DNA of 64,000 bases from Pararge aegeria (GCF_905163445.1 NC_053201.1:630001-694000); one strand, 5' to 3'. Positions 22,480 to 33,712 are shown, counted from the first letter of the stretch. The notes: generated by a model from the letters alone, not told the origin. Made by a program: numbers and translations.

Positions 22480-22785
22480 ATTTATTCTACCCGCGACTTA
22501 AAAGTCGTCTAAAGCTTAGCTCGTTAACAATTTTTTATCCTACAACGGTATCATTTGAAAGATCGGTTTAGAAAGTACATGTCCTTTTCCATAGCATAGG
22601 TGACATGCATACCAAATTTCAAAGCTGTCTGCCCGCGGATTAGCTCGTAGACAATTTTCGGGATAAAATGTTCATTTCCATGTCAAAAGCTACATGCATT
22701 CCAAATTTCATCCAATTCCGTTCAGCCGTTCGGCGTGATTGAGAAACAAACATCCACACTTTCACATATATAATATTAGTAGGAT
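22480..22785 (-). mobile_element. Helitron-like fragment ending ATAATATTAGTAGGA
   Basis: The right end ATATAATATTAGTAGGAT is the 5' end (TCCTACTAATATTATA on the minus strand) of the Helitron-like family at 34.2 and 38.5 kb. The interior has GATAAAATGTTCATTTCC and a partial internal repeat. Confidence 0.5.
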
Positions 22786-22833
22786 ATACATTTATGATGT
22801 TAACTCGCGTGGATGTTATCATTACTGTTGATG

Positions 22834-22864
22834 TGGGTGATAATGTAGACTACATTATCACCCA
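22834..22864. repeat. Perfect 15-bp palindrome with 1-nt spacer
   Basis: TGGGTGATAATGTAG, then A, then the exact reverse complement. Confidence 0.9.
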
Positions 22865-23404
22865 TAAAGCCTAAAAAATGGAGATTCACACTTGATATTA
22901 CAAAAGGCAAGAACACAAAAATTGGTAGTAAGTAGGGTATCTATATATATAATACGTGAGCAAGCTACTTTCTGACATATTTAAATTTTATTTGCAACAA
23001 ATGATACAAATGTACACAATTGTGTGACAATAAAGACTTTCTCTTTCTTGCTTTATTACATGTATAAATGAAGATCTTGATACTATAATTCCGGATGTAG
23101 TTTTAAAAATATTTAAAAACAACAAAAAGCACTACCTTCTTTAAGTCCCCTCATCCCTTCATCCACAGAATAAATAGCCCGAGGCAATTAAAATTGTCAC
23201 TATTATTCAGCCGGGGATTAATATGACGACGAGTAAAGTGTGAAGTATGGCGGCAGTTACAGATATGTCTTAATCCGTCAAACAACATATTATAAGAGAA
23301 GGGCCGAAATCTTCATTAGTAATACAATAACACCGGTGTAGGGCTACCATATTGACAACAATAACATTCTTTAACAAAAAAAACGACATTTGCAATAGAC
23401 GTCA
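22865..23404. other. AT-rich intronic DNA, nothing recognised
   Basis: No ORF with domain features and no repeat match was seen. Confidence 0.4.
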
Positions 23405-23778
23405 TCAGTATACGAACTGGAGAGAGCAATGTTTGGAGTATCCTTAGGTGATCAAATCAGGAATGAGGAGATTCTTAGAAGAACCAGAGTTACCGACTTA
23501 GCTCAGCGAGTCGCAAAGCTGACGTGGAAATGGTCGGGGAACATAGCTCGGCGAACCGATGGACGCTGGGGTTCCAACTTTCCAAGGTGCTGGAATGCTG
23601 TGCTGTCACCCCGCACAGGTAAATGCAACGTTGGTCGCCCCCAACGAGGTGGACAGACGACATCAAACTAGTCCCTGGGAGCCGCTCGAAACAAGCGGTC
23701 CAGGACCGTAGACTTTGAAACTCTCTACAAGAGACCTATGTCCAGCGGTGGACTTTAATTGGTTGAAGCGATGATGAT
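23405..23778 (+). mobile_element. RTE-type LINE 3' end
   Basis: The frame reads MFGVSLGDQIRNEEILRRTR, VTDLAQRVAKLTWKW and ARRTDGRW. It then frameshifts through NVGRPQRGG to CAGCGGTGGACTTTAATTGG and a GATGATGAT-like tail. It is homologous to the 20.2-kb copy. Confidence 0.8.
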
Positions 23779-24699
23779 TATACCAACTAAAAAGTAAATA
23801 TGTTTTTTATTTAAATCAAGCTTAAACGCTATGTGCTAAAACATATGCTACATACTTGTAACTTTGAATGAATGTATGTCTACGTTACCTACAAACGTGA
23901 TATTATGGTATATGACCGCGTAAACAATGTATATTGTGCGATACAATCATTCGCGGTTAATTTGCTGTAATTTTTGAGTTCCGTTGTCTGTCTCCGAAAT
24001 TGAAATATAACTATTTTGGAACAAACAGCTTTCGAAAAAAAAAGAATTTGAAAAATCCGATTTTAAATAGCGGAAACACGCAAATTGATAACCTCCACCG
24101 TTTTTAAGGGAATCGTTTCAAAATAATTAATTTATCACTCGAGTAACCTGAATCGTATTTCTGCTATCAGCTTAGAAGTATTTATTTAGTATATATTTTT
24201 GTTAAAGGTCTAAGCTTAGCAGCGGATGTCCGCAGGCTGAAATGATGATTATGATGACTAATTTTTGAAGCACATTCATCTGCAGAAGTATTTTAATTAA
24301 AACTTAATAACTTAGTCAGTTTTTGGTGGGTTAAGCTAAGTCGGCGTTAATGGCTCGATACATTTCTACATAAAATAGGAAATTCTCAACTTAAAAATAA
24401 CATGGTCACAACTATACATGGTGGTAGAGTCGCCGGTAGCCCTCAACTCAAATCGGGCATAAATCAAAAGAGGAATTTATGGTCGTCCGGGAGTCGGCTT
24501 CCTAAAATTACATCGTTGACTTTTTTGCGCCCTCATAGGTTGAGATCACACCGTAGACATGAGACGAGACAAATAGTTGTATTAGATTGTAATTAGATTT
24601 GGTTTCTTACTCTCGACGGTTTAAAATCCATTACTTTACGTAACATTTTATGTTTGCATAGCAATTGGTTAGTGATTTAGTCACCCCCATCTTACAAAG
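23779..24699. other. AT-rich intronic DNA
   Basis: Nothing recognised. A simple TCTGCAGAAG neighbourhood and short frames lack coding features. Confidence 0.4.
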
Positions 24700-24840
24700 A
24701 ATGAATGAATGAATACACTTTTATTGTACACCAAAGAAAAAAGTAGCTACAGAGATATAAATACATAGCAAGAGAGTACAATTTGGTGGCCTTATCGCTA
24801 CATAGCGATTTATTCCAGGCAACCAATGCGTAAAAGGAAA
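24700..24840 (-). mobile_element. LINE 3' tail (TAGCGATAAGGCCACC family)
   Basis: GAATGAATGAATGAATACAC, TTTTATTGTACACCAAAGAA, GTGGCCTTATCGCTACATAG and CCAGGCAACCAAT are repeated at 37381-37515. Confidence 0.6.
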
Positions 24841-25297
24841 AAACATAGAAAAGAGGTAGATGGTGCAATAAATAAGATTTAAAAATTATACAAATATATA
24901 AATAATACAATATATATATATGAATAATATAAGAAAGATATAAGTAAGGTCAAATAATTTAGCGTTACGGATAGAATCCCGCGTTTGTGCGTAGTGAGTG
25001 ACACAAAAAAGTTAGTGAAGAACAAAATAATAATAATTCCTCTTTATCGAGTCTCCTTTAGAAATACCACACGACAAAAAATTTATTTACACACGATAGA
25101 AAATATGTCGCCAGTGTGTCACACCCCTTACTGTGCTTTGAAGAACGAATGATAATTCAAATTAATTAAAATATATTTAGTTAATTATAGGCCGAGGGCG
25201 GGGGTTCGAAGCTCGGGCTGATCAAAACCGATTGGTATGGTTTATGTTGGCAATAAAAATACTAATTAAATAACTATAAATATCCATACCTGACTGT

Positions 25298-25372
25298 TTC
25301 GTTGGTCTAGTGGTAAGTTGCTTTAACTACGGATCACAATGTCCTGGGTTCTAATCCCTGATCAGGCCAAAG
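25298..25372 (+). repeat. tRNA-like sequence (isolated SINE head or tRNA pseudogene)
   Basis: CGTTGGTCTAGTGGTAAG is A-box-like and CCTGGGTTCTAATCCCTG is B-box-like, 35-40 bp apart as in a tRNA or tRNA-derived SINE. The body is unlike the other SINE families here. Acceptor stem pairing was not convincing. Confidence 0.45.
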
Positions 25373-25396
25373 ATTTTTGTATTGTGTTTTTCTGTT

Positions 25397-25840
25397 AAAG
25401 AATTCAAATTCAAAATTCAAATTCAAAATTCAAATTCAAAATTCATTTATTTCAACTAGGCCTTTTTTTTTTTTTTTAATTTATTGTTCAAAATAAAAGT
25501 AAAAAATATTTTTCCAACATAATTATCTATCCCCTTAGAAACTATGCGTTTATGGTGGGGTGCCTAATATAAGCACTTTTGAAACGTCAAGTCTGTCTGT
25601 GTGTAGTGACTCTACCACCGGTTCGAAAGGCAGATTCTACCGAGAAGAAGCCGGCAAGAAACTCAGCAGTTGCTCTTTTCCAATATCAACAATTTACATT
25701 TTACATTTTAAAATTCATTTTTCTATCTTGTGAGAGATGAAAGCGGAGCCGGATGCCTTCACGCAACCTTGTCATTGAGCCTTGTAATTTCTTGTAAAAG
25801 AAAGTTGGTATCTTCTTGCCTCGGAGAGCACTTCAAGCCG
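25397..25840 (-). mobile_element. CR1/L2-like LINE 3' end
   Basis: Minus orientation: it begins with the AATTCAAATTC repeat tail (25397-25445), then CAAGTCTGTCTGTGTGTAGT, GAAGAAGCCGGCAAGAAACT and TCTTGTGAGAGATGA, the reverse complement of the 20.7-kb copy. A T run at 25466-25479 interrupts the usual AGGCCT...TATAAGC junction. Confidence 0.75.
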
Positions 25841-26045
25841 TCATTCCCGCTTTTTATTACTTGTGGCAATGGTCGTTAAAGCCCACCATTGGAGTAGCGT
25901 AGTAGATGTATGCTCTAAACCCGTCTTTCCAATGTTAGAGGAAGCTTGTGCCCAACATATATTTTGGGCAGCGGTAGGCTATATATATAATTTTTGGAAG
26001 TCTATATAACATTCATCATTGTCAATCTATTTCCAACCCTCTTCT

Positions 26046-26280
26046 CAGAATAAGAAGGGGTTTATGTCGTGGTCCACCACGCTGACCAAGTGCGGACTGG
26101 TGGACTTTACACGTTTAAATAATGTAGTTACATTATAAAATAATCTCAGGCATGTTGGCTTCCTCACGATGTTTTCTTTAAACGTTATAACGAGTAAATT
26201 TCAAAGAGTTAAAAGTGCGTGGGATTGGTCGCCCCGAACGGTAAGCTGAAGTCCTAACTACTAGGCTATCACTGCTCGAA
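26046..26280 (-). repeat. SINE-B copy
   Basis: ATAAGAAGGGGTTTATGTCG, CCACCACGCTGACC, TTCCTCACGATGTTTTC and the head ACTAGGCTATCACTGC. Confidence 0.75.
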
Positions 26281-26459
26281 TCAGGATCCTGACAACAAAG
26301 TCTAGTCATAGTTGTATTGAAAGCTGAATGACGCGGTGGACAGTAACCCTGCTTTCTGAATCCAAGGCTGTGGGTTGGATTCCCAAAACTGGAAAATATT
26401 TGTCTGAATGAACATGAATGTTTTTCAGTGTCTGGGTGTTTATAAACTTATTATAAGAT

Positions 26460-26690
26460 ATTTTATAAATTTAATAAATTTAAAATGCATATAAAAATTT
26501 TCGGAACCGAGAGTATTTGAACCTGCGACTCTCGGGCAATCGCGGCCTGAGCGCTTTCACCAATTAAGCTACGGCTCTCCTACCGTCGCTGCCGAAAATT
26601 AGTATATGCCTTTCACATCAATCTTATAGCGACTGTAGCGTTATCTAGTGGGAAACGTTGCAGTTTCGATCTAAGATATATACATATTTA
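26460..26690. mobile_element. Rep-F copy inserted in SINE-A
   Basis: ATTTAAAATGCATATAAAAA, TTCGGAACCG, GCGACTCTCGGGCAATCGC and ACCAATTAAGCTACGGCTC match 2276-2420. The right terminal arm present at 2434-2475 is replaced here by AGCGACTGTAGCGTTATC, so this copy is not a complete inverted-repeat element. Confidence 0.65.
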
Positions 26691-26739
26691 CTGAGATAAC
26701 AAAGGGATATTTTTAAAATACCCCTTTGTTATCTCAGTA
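26689..26739. repeat. Perfect 18-bp snap-back inverted duplication
   Basis: TACTGAGATAACAAAGGG (26689-26706) and its exact reverse complement (26722-26739) are separated by 15 bp. ATCTCAGTAC is the ancestral SINE-A text, so the left arm is the copy. Confidence 0.9.
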
Positions 26740-27219
26740 CCCATAAAACAAGCTACGCTTACTTTGTAGCTAGATGGATGCTATTGTCGTAATATATTTT
26801 TTTTAATTTGAAATTTGAGAAAATAGATCTACGCTTAAACTAATCTTAACCACAAAAACTTAATGTTTCGAGTTAGCATTCACGCAAGTTTATAAATCCT
26901 ATCCTACAAAAAAGGTTGTAGCGCAAACAAGAGCCGAATAGGTCCCCCGCCGAGACCCCTTACAAGGGTGACCAAATCTCTACGCTTGAAAGAAATAAAA
27001 TTTTCTTTACTCCGCTACAAATCTTGCGTAATAAGACGACTGGTTTTTATTTTTTTTTCATCTATTCATTAATATAGCTTATCATAATATATATTAGTTT
27101 ATTATTTTTATATTTATATTATATATATATATTATTTTATGTTTTTATTTGTGCATATTTTGTTTATGTTATTTTATCTAGTTATTTGAATGTAGGTTTA
27201 TAATAATTTTACACCACCT

Positions 27220-27362
27220 ATTTGTTCTCGCTCTTGTTGTCCTATCGCTTTTAAGCGATAAGGCCGCCTTTTGTATTCCACTCCAGTTTTGTTTTTCTCT
27301 CTATTCGTCCTTTATTTTCCTAACTGTGTAGTGGTAATAAAGAGTTTAAATAAATAAATAAA
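27220..27362 (+). mobile_element. LINE 3' tail with AATAAA and TAAA repeats
   Basis: CCTATCGCTTTTAAGCGATA, AGGCCGCCTTTTGTATTCC, TGTGTAGTGGTAATAAAGAG and an AAATAAATAAATAAA end. Confidence 0.6.
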
Positions 27363-28074
27363 TACCAGTTTACGCTAGAAATATGTATATATATGAATGA
27401 ATTGCTGTCTCAAAAAGTATATTTATAATGTTACAATAAAACTTATGATTAACTAATTTCTGCTGCTTAGTGCTGGCTGCAAAAAATGATCCAGTCCTTC
27501 TGTCATTGTTTATTAGTCTCACTAAAACTCGAGAACTGCTGGACAAATTTGGCTAATTTATGTACGTTTTACGTATTAAAATATGCATCGAAGCCTATAG
27601 GATTAAATGGCAAGAAAAGCACACTAATAACACATTGAATTGTTCGGTAAGTGTGTTTCTCACCAAACTTTTCCTAAGCTGGACCAATCTTGATGAAATT
27701 TTTTGCGGAATATTTTAATAGTTTCAGTTTGGTTTTACACATTATTAGAAAGTGTAGGTAGCGCTGCTTTACCGCTATTAATAAATTAAATCAATCTAAT
27801 CCAAAATCTACAGATCGCATATTGTATATAGTAATGCTATCTACTAATTTCAGTCCACCATCTGAAGATATATAATAAAATTGATAGCTAATTTCCGGCG
27901 TTAAACATTTCATCACTGAAATCATCAAATCATCATCATTTGTCACCAGGAGTGTTTGCCAGTTAACAAACTAAATTTTTAGTTCATTACAATATAACAC
28001 ATTTTAGATATTATGAAAACGTGTAAACGTTAAGTAAATCTGAAGTACTTTACTGTCCACCATTCTTAGCTATT
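27363..28074. other. AT-rich intronic DNA, nothing recognised
   Basis: No coding signature and no repeat match was noticed. Confidence 0.4.
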
Positions 28075-28205
28075 AACTAGCGGACCGACATCGTCCGCGA
28101 ATAAGTCGACTTAAAAAAACACGTCAATTATGCCTATCCAAAAAACCACGTCAATCTAAAACTCCGTTGCGCGGATTTTGAAACACAGATGCTTTCATGT
28201 GATGT

Positions 28206-28244
28206 CCGGACAGACAGATAGACAGACAGACAGACAGACAGACA
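28206..28244. repeat. (GACA)n microsatellite
   Basis: Run of about nine GACA units with one GATA, inside a decayed repeat (28075-28370) that starts TAACTAGCGG and shows Helitron-like words. Confidence 0.85.
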
Positions 28245-28384
28245 AAAATTAAATAAAAACTTTTGGACTCAATATCGATTATAAAGTATTCCCCCAGTCC
28301 AAATTTTCAAAATATATTAAATGTACAGAAATCTTCCAGTTACAGTTTTATTATAAGTATAGATATTTGAAATAAATGAATATT

Positions 28385-28475
28385 GAATTTGTTTTTTTTT
28401 TATTTAGTTCCCACAGGATTTGTAAAAAAAACGTAGTAAACGCGGATGAAGGACACGGGCAAAAGCTAGTCCTGT
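28385..28475 (+). mobile_element. Helitron-like 3'-end fragment
   Basis: It ends CGCGGATGAAGGACACGGG, CAAAAGCTAG|T, a variant of the family terminus CGCGGGCAACAGCTAG|T. Confidence 0.5.
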
Positions 28476-28797
28476 ACAACTCTTGACGCGTGGTCACGTC
28501 ACTTCCAAAGTAAGCTTAATGAGGCGGTCCTGTTTGATGCCTCGGCCCGATCGGCTCTCCATCCATCAAACTTTAATGGCGGCATGTTTATTAATTTAAA
28601 TTACGTATCCAATGGCCGGCGTAATCGACGATTTGGCGGTTGTAAAATAAAGTACTTGCTTACCAAGTAGGGATGTCAAAATCAGCTTATCTTACGGTTT
28701 GATTATTTGTGATAAAATAACATATAAAAGTAATTGTAATTAAAACAAGATGCAGCCAAATCGGAAGTTTAAGGTATATATAAAAAATAACAATAAT

Positions 28798-28872
28798 AAA
28801 ATTCAAAATATTCTAAATTCAAAATTCATTTATTTCAAGTAGGCCTAATATAAGCACTTTTGAAACGTCAAG
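28798..28872 (-). mobile_element. CR1/L2-like LINE tail fragment
   Basis: AATTCAAAATATTCTAAATT, CATTTATTTCAAGTAGGCC and CACTTTTGAAACGTCAAG are the reverse complement of the 20.95-kb tail. Confidence 0.6.
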
Positions 28873-29244
28873 ATCTGATAGTTAATATTGTTACCGATCT
28901 TCGTCTCAATTTAAGGAAATCTACTGCTATGGACATTCTATATGTTAGTAGTCCACTTAAATATTGGCATTTCATTATACATACTTGTTGTTTTCAATTC
29001 TAGTTACTACAAGTAAGCTCTTGACTACAATTTTACGTAGGCACGACACTGCCAGCAGCTAAACAGGTATGCACCAAGCGGGCAGATGATATTAAAATGG
29101 AAAGAATCTCCAGTATGAGTTATAATAACTGAAAGCTAGACATCGTACGAGTTATAAAAGCCCCACCCTTTAGTTTTTTATAACTTCCAATGTAGATTTT
29201 TTCCATTTAATATCATCTGCCCCCTTTTTGCATAACTTGTATTT

Positions 29245-29612
29245 TCGTATAGAAGCAGGCGTTACTTTGCGGAAATCCATGATATATTATCAAATTAAGC
29301 TTAATTTGCTATACTCCGCGAAAAGCAGGAGAATCTGTGTGGTGTAATTTATAATTTCTTCAATCCTTATACTCCACACCACACAGATCCTCGGCAATAC
29401 ACCCTCTACGCACGTTTCGCTCCGAAACCGGAGCATCCTCAGGAGATGTTGACTTTACAATGAATAATTGTTTTAACAATTATTCATTGTAAAGTCAACA
29501 TGGGTCAACAAGGGTGGAGTATAAGGATTGAAGAAATTATAAATTACACCACACAGATTCTCCTGCTTTTCGCGGAGTATAGCAAATTAAGCTTAATTTT
29601 GATAATATACCT
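29245..29612. mobile_element. Foldback-R element with perfect central palindrome
   Basis: The left arm (about 29250-29472) reads AAGCAGGCGTTACTTTGCGG, AATTTGCTATACTCCGCG, GAGAATCTGTGTGG, CTCTACGCACGTTTCGC and GAGATGTTGACTTTACAATG. The right arm (29475-29612) is a shortened inverted copy with GTGGAGTATAAGGATTGAAG, AGATTCTCCTGCTTTTCGCG and TATAGCAAATTAAGCTTA. The centre (29448-29499) has 25-bp perfect arms around TT. Related arms lie at 17.9, 30.7, 32.5 and 52.1 kb. No coding capacity. Confidence 0.75.
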
Positions 29613-29624
29613 GTATTTTCCACT

Positions 29625-29755
29625 GCCTGCTGATAAGTAACGATGCAGTCTCATATGACAGCGGGCTAACCTGATCACCGGCTAACATGAAATCGCAACA
29701 TCGTACCGGAACGCTTAATCACTTGGCGGAACGTCTTTAACGTCTAAGCCGGAGA
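29625..29755 (-). repeat. SINE-C fragment
   Basis: AACGATGCAGTCTCATATG, AGCGGGCTAACC and CATCGTACCGGAACGC are the reverse complement of the SINE-C 3' half. Confidence 0.65.
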
Positions 29756-30360
29756 GGCAAGATATATCCCATCGCTTATTATTTCACCTTTTGCACCTCG
29801 CAGAACTTTATCAATGTCTCTGTTTAATAAAAATCATCATCATCACCTATAAAATTCCCACAGCTGGGCAAAGGAATTTCCTCTATCACGGGCAAAAGAA
29901 ATGCTTTAAAAAATTTGAATTTGAGTTGGGAACTGAATCCAGAATATCAACAAGAATCACCATAATATAATAATTAATCCGTGCAACTGTGACTTGAACA
30001 ATTAAGTTTTAAACTGTCGTTATTGAAGTCATAAATCGCATTAACGAGACTGTAAAGATTTGAACGTGATAAAGAAAGAGTGTCCAAGTGAAAATCACGG
30101 TGGAAAAAGATATAATAATGATAATGCTTAGTATGTAAATGATTTCTCTCATGCCCATTACGATTAGACTGGCCATTAAGCAGCGGCAGTCCCGATTGGT
30201 GTTTATTAATTTATATTGGGCCTCCAATGGTCAATCGACCAGCGACTCAACGACCCATTTAGTGGTTGTTAGCTAACTCACCGTAACTCAGGGCTGGCGC
30301 ACCGTTGGAAATGTGAATGATATATTATGAATATGCTCCATACTCATTGCATATCATCCA

Positions 30361-30694
30361 CATTGTGATAGCCTAGTGGGTGGAACTTCACCTTAACTTT
30401 TCTTTATATCCAAAATATCACTATTTAAAATACCACTTGGTTCAACGGGGAAGGAAGACATGGGGAAACCTGCATACCTGAGAGTTCTCCATAATTTTCT
30501 CAAAAGTGTGTGGACATCACACACTTCTGCTCTGGTCCAGCGTGTTGGAATTAATGAATGAATATTCTTTTATTGCACGCCACAAAAAGTACATAAAAAA
30601 GGAAAGTATAACAAAACAACGTATATAATTTGACTGACTACGGAATTAGTCGAGTCGAGTCGAGGAGTGGGCCGGTAATGGGTAGATATGATGA
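30361..30694 (+). repeat. SINE-B copy interrupted by a LINE tail
   Basis: Head TTGTGATAGCCTAGTGGGTG, then CACTTGGTTCAACGGGGAAG and CCTGAGAGTTCTCCATAA to CCAGCGTGTTGG (30548). It resumes with GACTACGG and TGGGCCGGTAATGGGTAG (to 30694). About 85 bp of minus-strand LINE tail sit between. Confidence 0.7.
30552..30633 (-). mobile_element. LINE 3' tail inside SINE-B
   Basis: ATGAATGAATATTCTTTTAT, TGCACGCCACAAAAAGTACA and GTATAACAAAAC are related to the tails at 24.7 and 37.4 kb. Confidence 0.55.
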
Positions 30695-30714
30695 TTTTAA
30701 CAGACAGAGTTTAA

Positions 30715-30958
30715 TTTTATGAAGCTTAATTTCTGTAGCCCACAAATTTAGAATCTGTACGGTGTACCGATACTGGATCATCCTCAGAAGATTTTGACTT
30801 AACATCTCCTGAGGATGCTCCAGTATCGGAGCGGCACGTGCGTGGAGAGTACACTGCGGAAGATCTGTTTGGTGTGGAGTATAAGGATTGAAGGAATTTT
30901 AAATTACAACATAAAGATTCTCCTGCTTTTCGCGGAGTATAGCAAATAAGCTTCATGT
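30715..30958. mobile_element. Foldback-R copy with 26-bp inner inverted repeat
   Basis: The outer right arm (TTTGGTGTGGAGTATAAGG ... CTTTTCGCGGAGTATAGCAA) matches the family. The inner arms at 30767-30792 and 30804-30829 pair with two mismatches around an 11-bp spacer. Confidence 0.65.
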
Positions 30959-31560
30959 TTTGTTAAATACGTACTAGGTTACATTGAAACCAATCCCAGT
31001 CGCTTGGCAACCCTAAGTTAACTTGTGTTCGATCGCTGTGTTATTAATCCATTACGATTGCTATCTGAGCCAAAACAAACTTTATTGTATCAAAATAGGG
31101 TATTGTTTTCAATGTATTGCCGAGTTAATAGGAATTATTTCTGAAATTCGGTTCAAAGGCCCGGCCCATCTATTTGTTCTCAGATTAAGGTAGTCGCACA
31201 TTAGCAAGCACCGCAAAACATTAATGGTTTACAAATATGTATCAAACAGATAGTTGGTTGAATAGGACCGCACGTCATATAATTTTAAGATTTACAATAT
31301 TCTCTCCACGCAACTAACTATGGTTAAAAGGAGGTGAGAATATATACAATTTATTTTTAAAAGCCCTGTTATTTATGGGTAAAGTACGTTATTTGAATAT
31401 TGCTATCTCGTTTCGTTGAATGATTGCGTCCCTTTCACTCGCCAGAGTTCGTGAAGTGCTTGCCGTATGGTTTTAAAGTATCGCGAGGTGCGAAAAGTGG
31501 AGTGTTCATCCGTACTTTTATTTTGTGTAATAATAATGATATCTTGATGAATTAATGATT
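30959..31560. other. Repeat-poor intronic DNA
   Basis: No coding signature was recognised and no family copy was seen. Confidence 0.35.
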
Positions 31561-31576
31561 AATCTTTAATTGATGG

Positions 31577-31690
31577 ACTAATCAGCCCACCAGATGGTAA
31601 ATGGACATGGAATTGCAACAATCATTGACTAATCGGTTTCTACCCGACATCGTACCGAAACTCTAATTCTATTGGCGTTAATGTAAATAG
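31577..31690 (-). repeat. SINE-C-like fragment, very degenerate
   Basis: CAGCCCACCAGATGGTAA, AATCGGTTTCTACCC and ACATCGTACCGAAAC are the reverse complement of the SINE-C middle and 3' part. Confidence 0.45.
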
Positions 31691-31739
31691 GTTCCCACCA
31701 GACCAGACCAGAGAAAATCCAGAATGAATAAATTCCAAT

Positions 31740-32100
31740 TACCGCCCCATAAGACGACATCGCTCGCAGCTGTGCCAGCTGAGGTCGCTTCAATTAGAGA
31801 TTGTTAATTGTGCGGCAAATTCATATCGTTCGATAAGTTAGGTGTGCGACCAACCTCAGAGTCCCATCTATTTGTTTATGGATTACGAATGGCATATCAA
31901 ATTATAGCCGTTGCGCGTGCACTCAATAATGTTATTTAGTGGCCAAGTAATTAGGTTTATTATCGCGTGAATTAATATGCACGTAATTTAATTACAGCTC
32001 ATCACACAATAATAATTGTCTATTGTGACTTTGTTTAGTTTACGGTTTTTATGTATGTCTGTTTGATTACGCACGGTTTTTGGAATCTATTTTCAACTGG
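31740..32100. promoter_or_regulatory. Repeat-free island with paired E-boxes and clustered TAATTA-type words
   Basis: Two CAGCTG E-boxes (31767-31772, 31776-31781) lie 3 bp apart. They are followed by CAATTAGAGATTGTTAATTG, AAGTAATTAGGTTTATT, TGAATTAATATGCACG and TAATTTAATTACAGC. This is the densest homeodomain-word cluster I noticed. Enhancer function is an inference. Confidence 0.35.
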
Positions 32101-32506
32101 TTTAAATAAAGAAGAATTTTAGTATTTTTTCTCGTGGGTACCTTCTTATGTTTTCAGGGTTCATCATCACCAAAGCTCTACTGCCCTGGGTAGGCCTTGA
32201 CATGCTCAAAAGAATTTCTCCATTGGAGACCATCAGAAGCAGCTTCCAACTCCGAACTCCTAAAATCCTCATGTCCCTCTCTACTCCATCACTCCACCTA
32301 GGTTTTAGACCCTAGGTTTTCTGCTTTTCAGGGTACCGTTGACAAAATGGTAAAAGCGATTTTACTGTACATCCGTTTGTCATATTTACATATTTCAGTA
32401 ACCAATAGTGCTATTTACTTGAAATTTCAATTAGTTATAGAATATGCATTTTGGCGATATAAAACAATATCTGCATCAAACCAATGTTATTTTATAACGT
32501 TTGCAT

Positions 32507-32701
32507 TGTTAAGTCAACATCTCCTGAGGATGCTCTGGTTTCGGAGGGTAGAGGATACATTGCCGAGGATCTGTTTGGTGTGGAGTATACGGATTGAAGA
32601 AATTATAAATTACACCATACAGATTCTCCTGCTGTTCGCGGAGTATAGCAAATTAAGCGTAATTTTCATAATATATTATGGTAAGTAACGCCTGCTTCTA
32701 C
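32507..32701. repeat. Foldback-R single arm
   Basis: GTTAAGTCAACATCTCCTGA, CCGAGGATCTGTTTGGTGTG, TATACGGATTGAAGAAATTA and GTAACGCCTGCTTCTA. It spans one whole arm from inner to outer end. The 113-codon frame across it is incidental. Confidence 0.7.
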
Positions 32702-32811
32702 CCAATATAATTATGCCTATCATTAGTACATATATGAAGAAAACATAAAATAAAAATAAATTAATAATTCTTCACCATATTTCTGACCATAAATGGTTAG
32801 GTTACATAAAA

Positions 32812-33012
32812 TTTACCGACAAAGTCGTGCCGCTAAGCTATTTACAGTTCCGGTGCGATGTCGCGTAGAAACCTATTGGTGGTATATCTGCCATACTCCC
32901 TAACAGCTTAGCCCAATACCATCTTGGACTGCATCATCACTTACCACCGGAGATTACAGTCAAGAGCTAACTTGTACCTTGTAACTTGAATAAAATAAAA
33001 AAAAACAGAAAA
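32812..33012 (+). repeat. SINE-C copy, 5' truncated
   Basis: ACCGACAAAGTCGTGCCGCT, TTCCGGTGCGATGTCGCG, GACTGCATCATCACTTACC, AGCTAACTTGTA and a poly(A) tail. Confidence 0.7.
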
Positions 33013-33169
33013 AATTACAAAGTTACTGCAGTAAGGCTAGTTGTTAGAGCTTCAGCCTCTCTTTCGAGAAAACCAAGTTCGATCCCCGTCACGCAACTCT
33101 AACTTTCAGAGTTTTGTGCGTTTTTAATTTATGCAATTAAAATATCGAACACGATATTATATTCATAAC

Positions 33170-33545
33170 TAACTATGGGTGACATAAGAAGGCTAAGGGT
33201 TACTCAGCGAGCGATGGAGAGAGCTATTTTTGAAGTAGGTATCTTTAGGAGATCCATAGATGAACCAGAGTTACTGACATAGCTCAAAGAGTCACGAAGC
33301 TAATCTGGAAATGTGCGGGGCACATAGTTCAGAGAACCCATGGACGTTGGGGTCCCAAGGCGCTGGAATGGCGACCTCGCACCGGTAAAAGCAGCGTAGT
33401 TAGACACCGACGAGGTAGACGGGTGGCATCAACCGAGTCGCAGGAAGCCACTGGACCCAAGCAGAAGACCGTGGTATTTGGAACCCCCTACAAAATACCT
33501 AAGTACGAGTATATCTAGCAGTGGACGTCCATTGGTTGACATGAT
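33170..33545 (+). mobile_element. RTE-type LINE 3' end
   Basis: CTATGGGTGACATAAGAAGG, GTTACTCAGCGAGCGATGGA, GAACCCATGGACGTTGGGG, GACGAGGTAGACGGGTGGCA and GTGGACGTCCATTGGTTGAC. Frameshifted homologue of the 20.2-kb element. Confidence 0.75.
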
Positions 33546-33547
33546 AA

Positions 33548-33712
33548 AGTTGAACAAAACACCCGCCAAAGTTTGTTTTGGGCTTCTCCTTAGACCAGAA
33601 TGCCGTTGGAACCCTCGTAGCTTTAGTTTTAAGTTTACGAATATTCGTAACCATATTGTTATCGCCATCATCTACTTGAATAAAGATATTTTTGACTTTG
33701 ACTTTGCTGATG
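33548..33712 (+). mobile_element. CR1/L2-like LINE 3' end, second subfamily
   Basis: ACACCCGCCAAAGTTTGTTT, TAGACCAGAATGCCGTTGG, TCGTAGCTTTAGTTTTAAG and the end TAAAGATATTTTTGACTTTG. Confidence 0.65.

Larger units (their letters stand above)
26323..26810 (+). repeat. SINE-A copy interrupted by Rep-F and a snap-back repeat
   Basis: The SINE-A head and 5' body (AACCCTGCTTTCTGAATCC, GTGGGTTGGATTCCC, TCAGTGTCTGGGTG) run to about 26455. After the insertion the 3' body resumes (ATCTCAGTACCCATAAAACA, GCTACGCTTAC, TATTGTCGTA) to 26810. Confidence 0.8.

Noticed and set aside
25397..25445. Minisatellite of AATTCAAATTC units
   Set aside because: It is the variable tail of a minus-strand CR1/L2-like LINE, not an independent tandem array.
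28206..28244. CRISPR-like array
   Set aside because: Simple GACA microsatellite with no spacers; the genome is eukaryotic.
32347..32688. 113-codon plus-strand frame
   Set aside because: Its second half is a Foldback-R arm that recurs non-coding at other loci.
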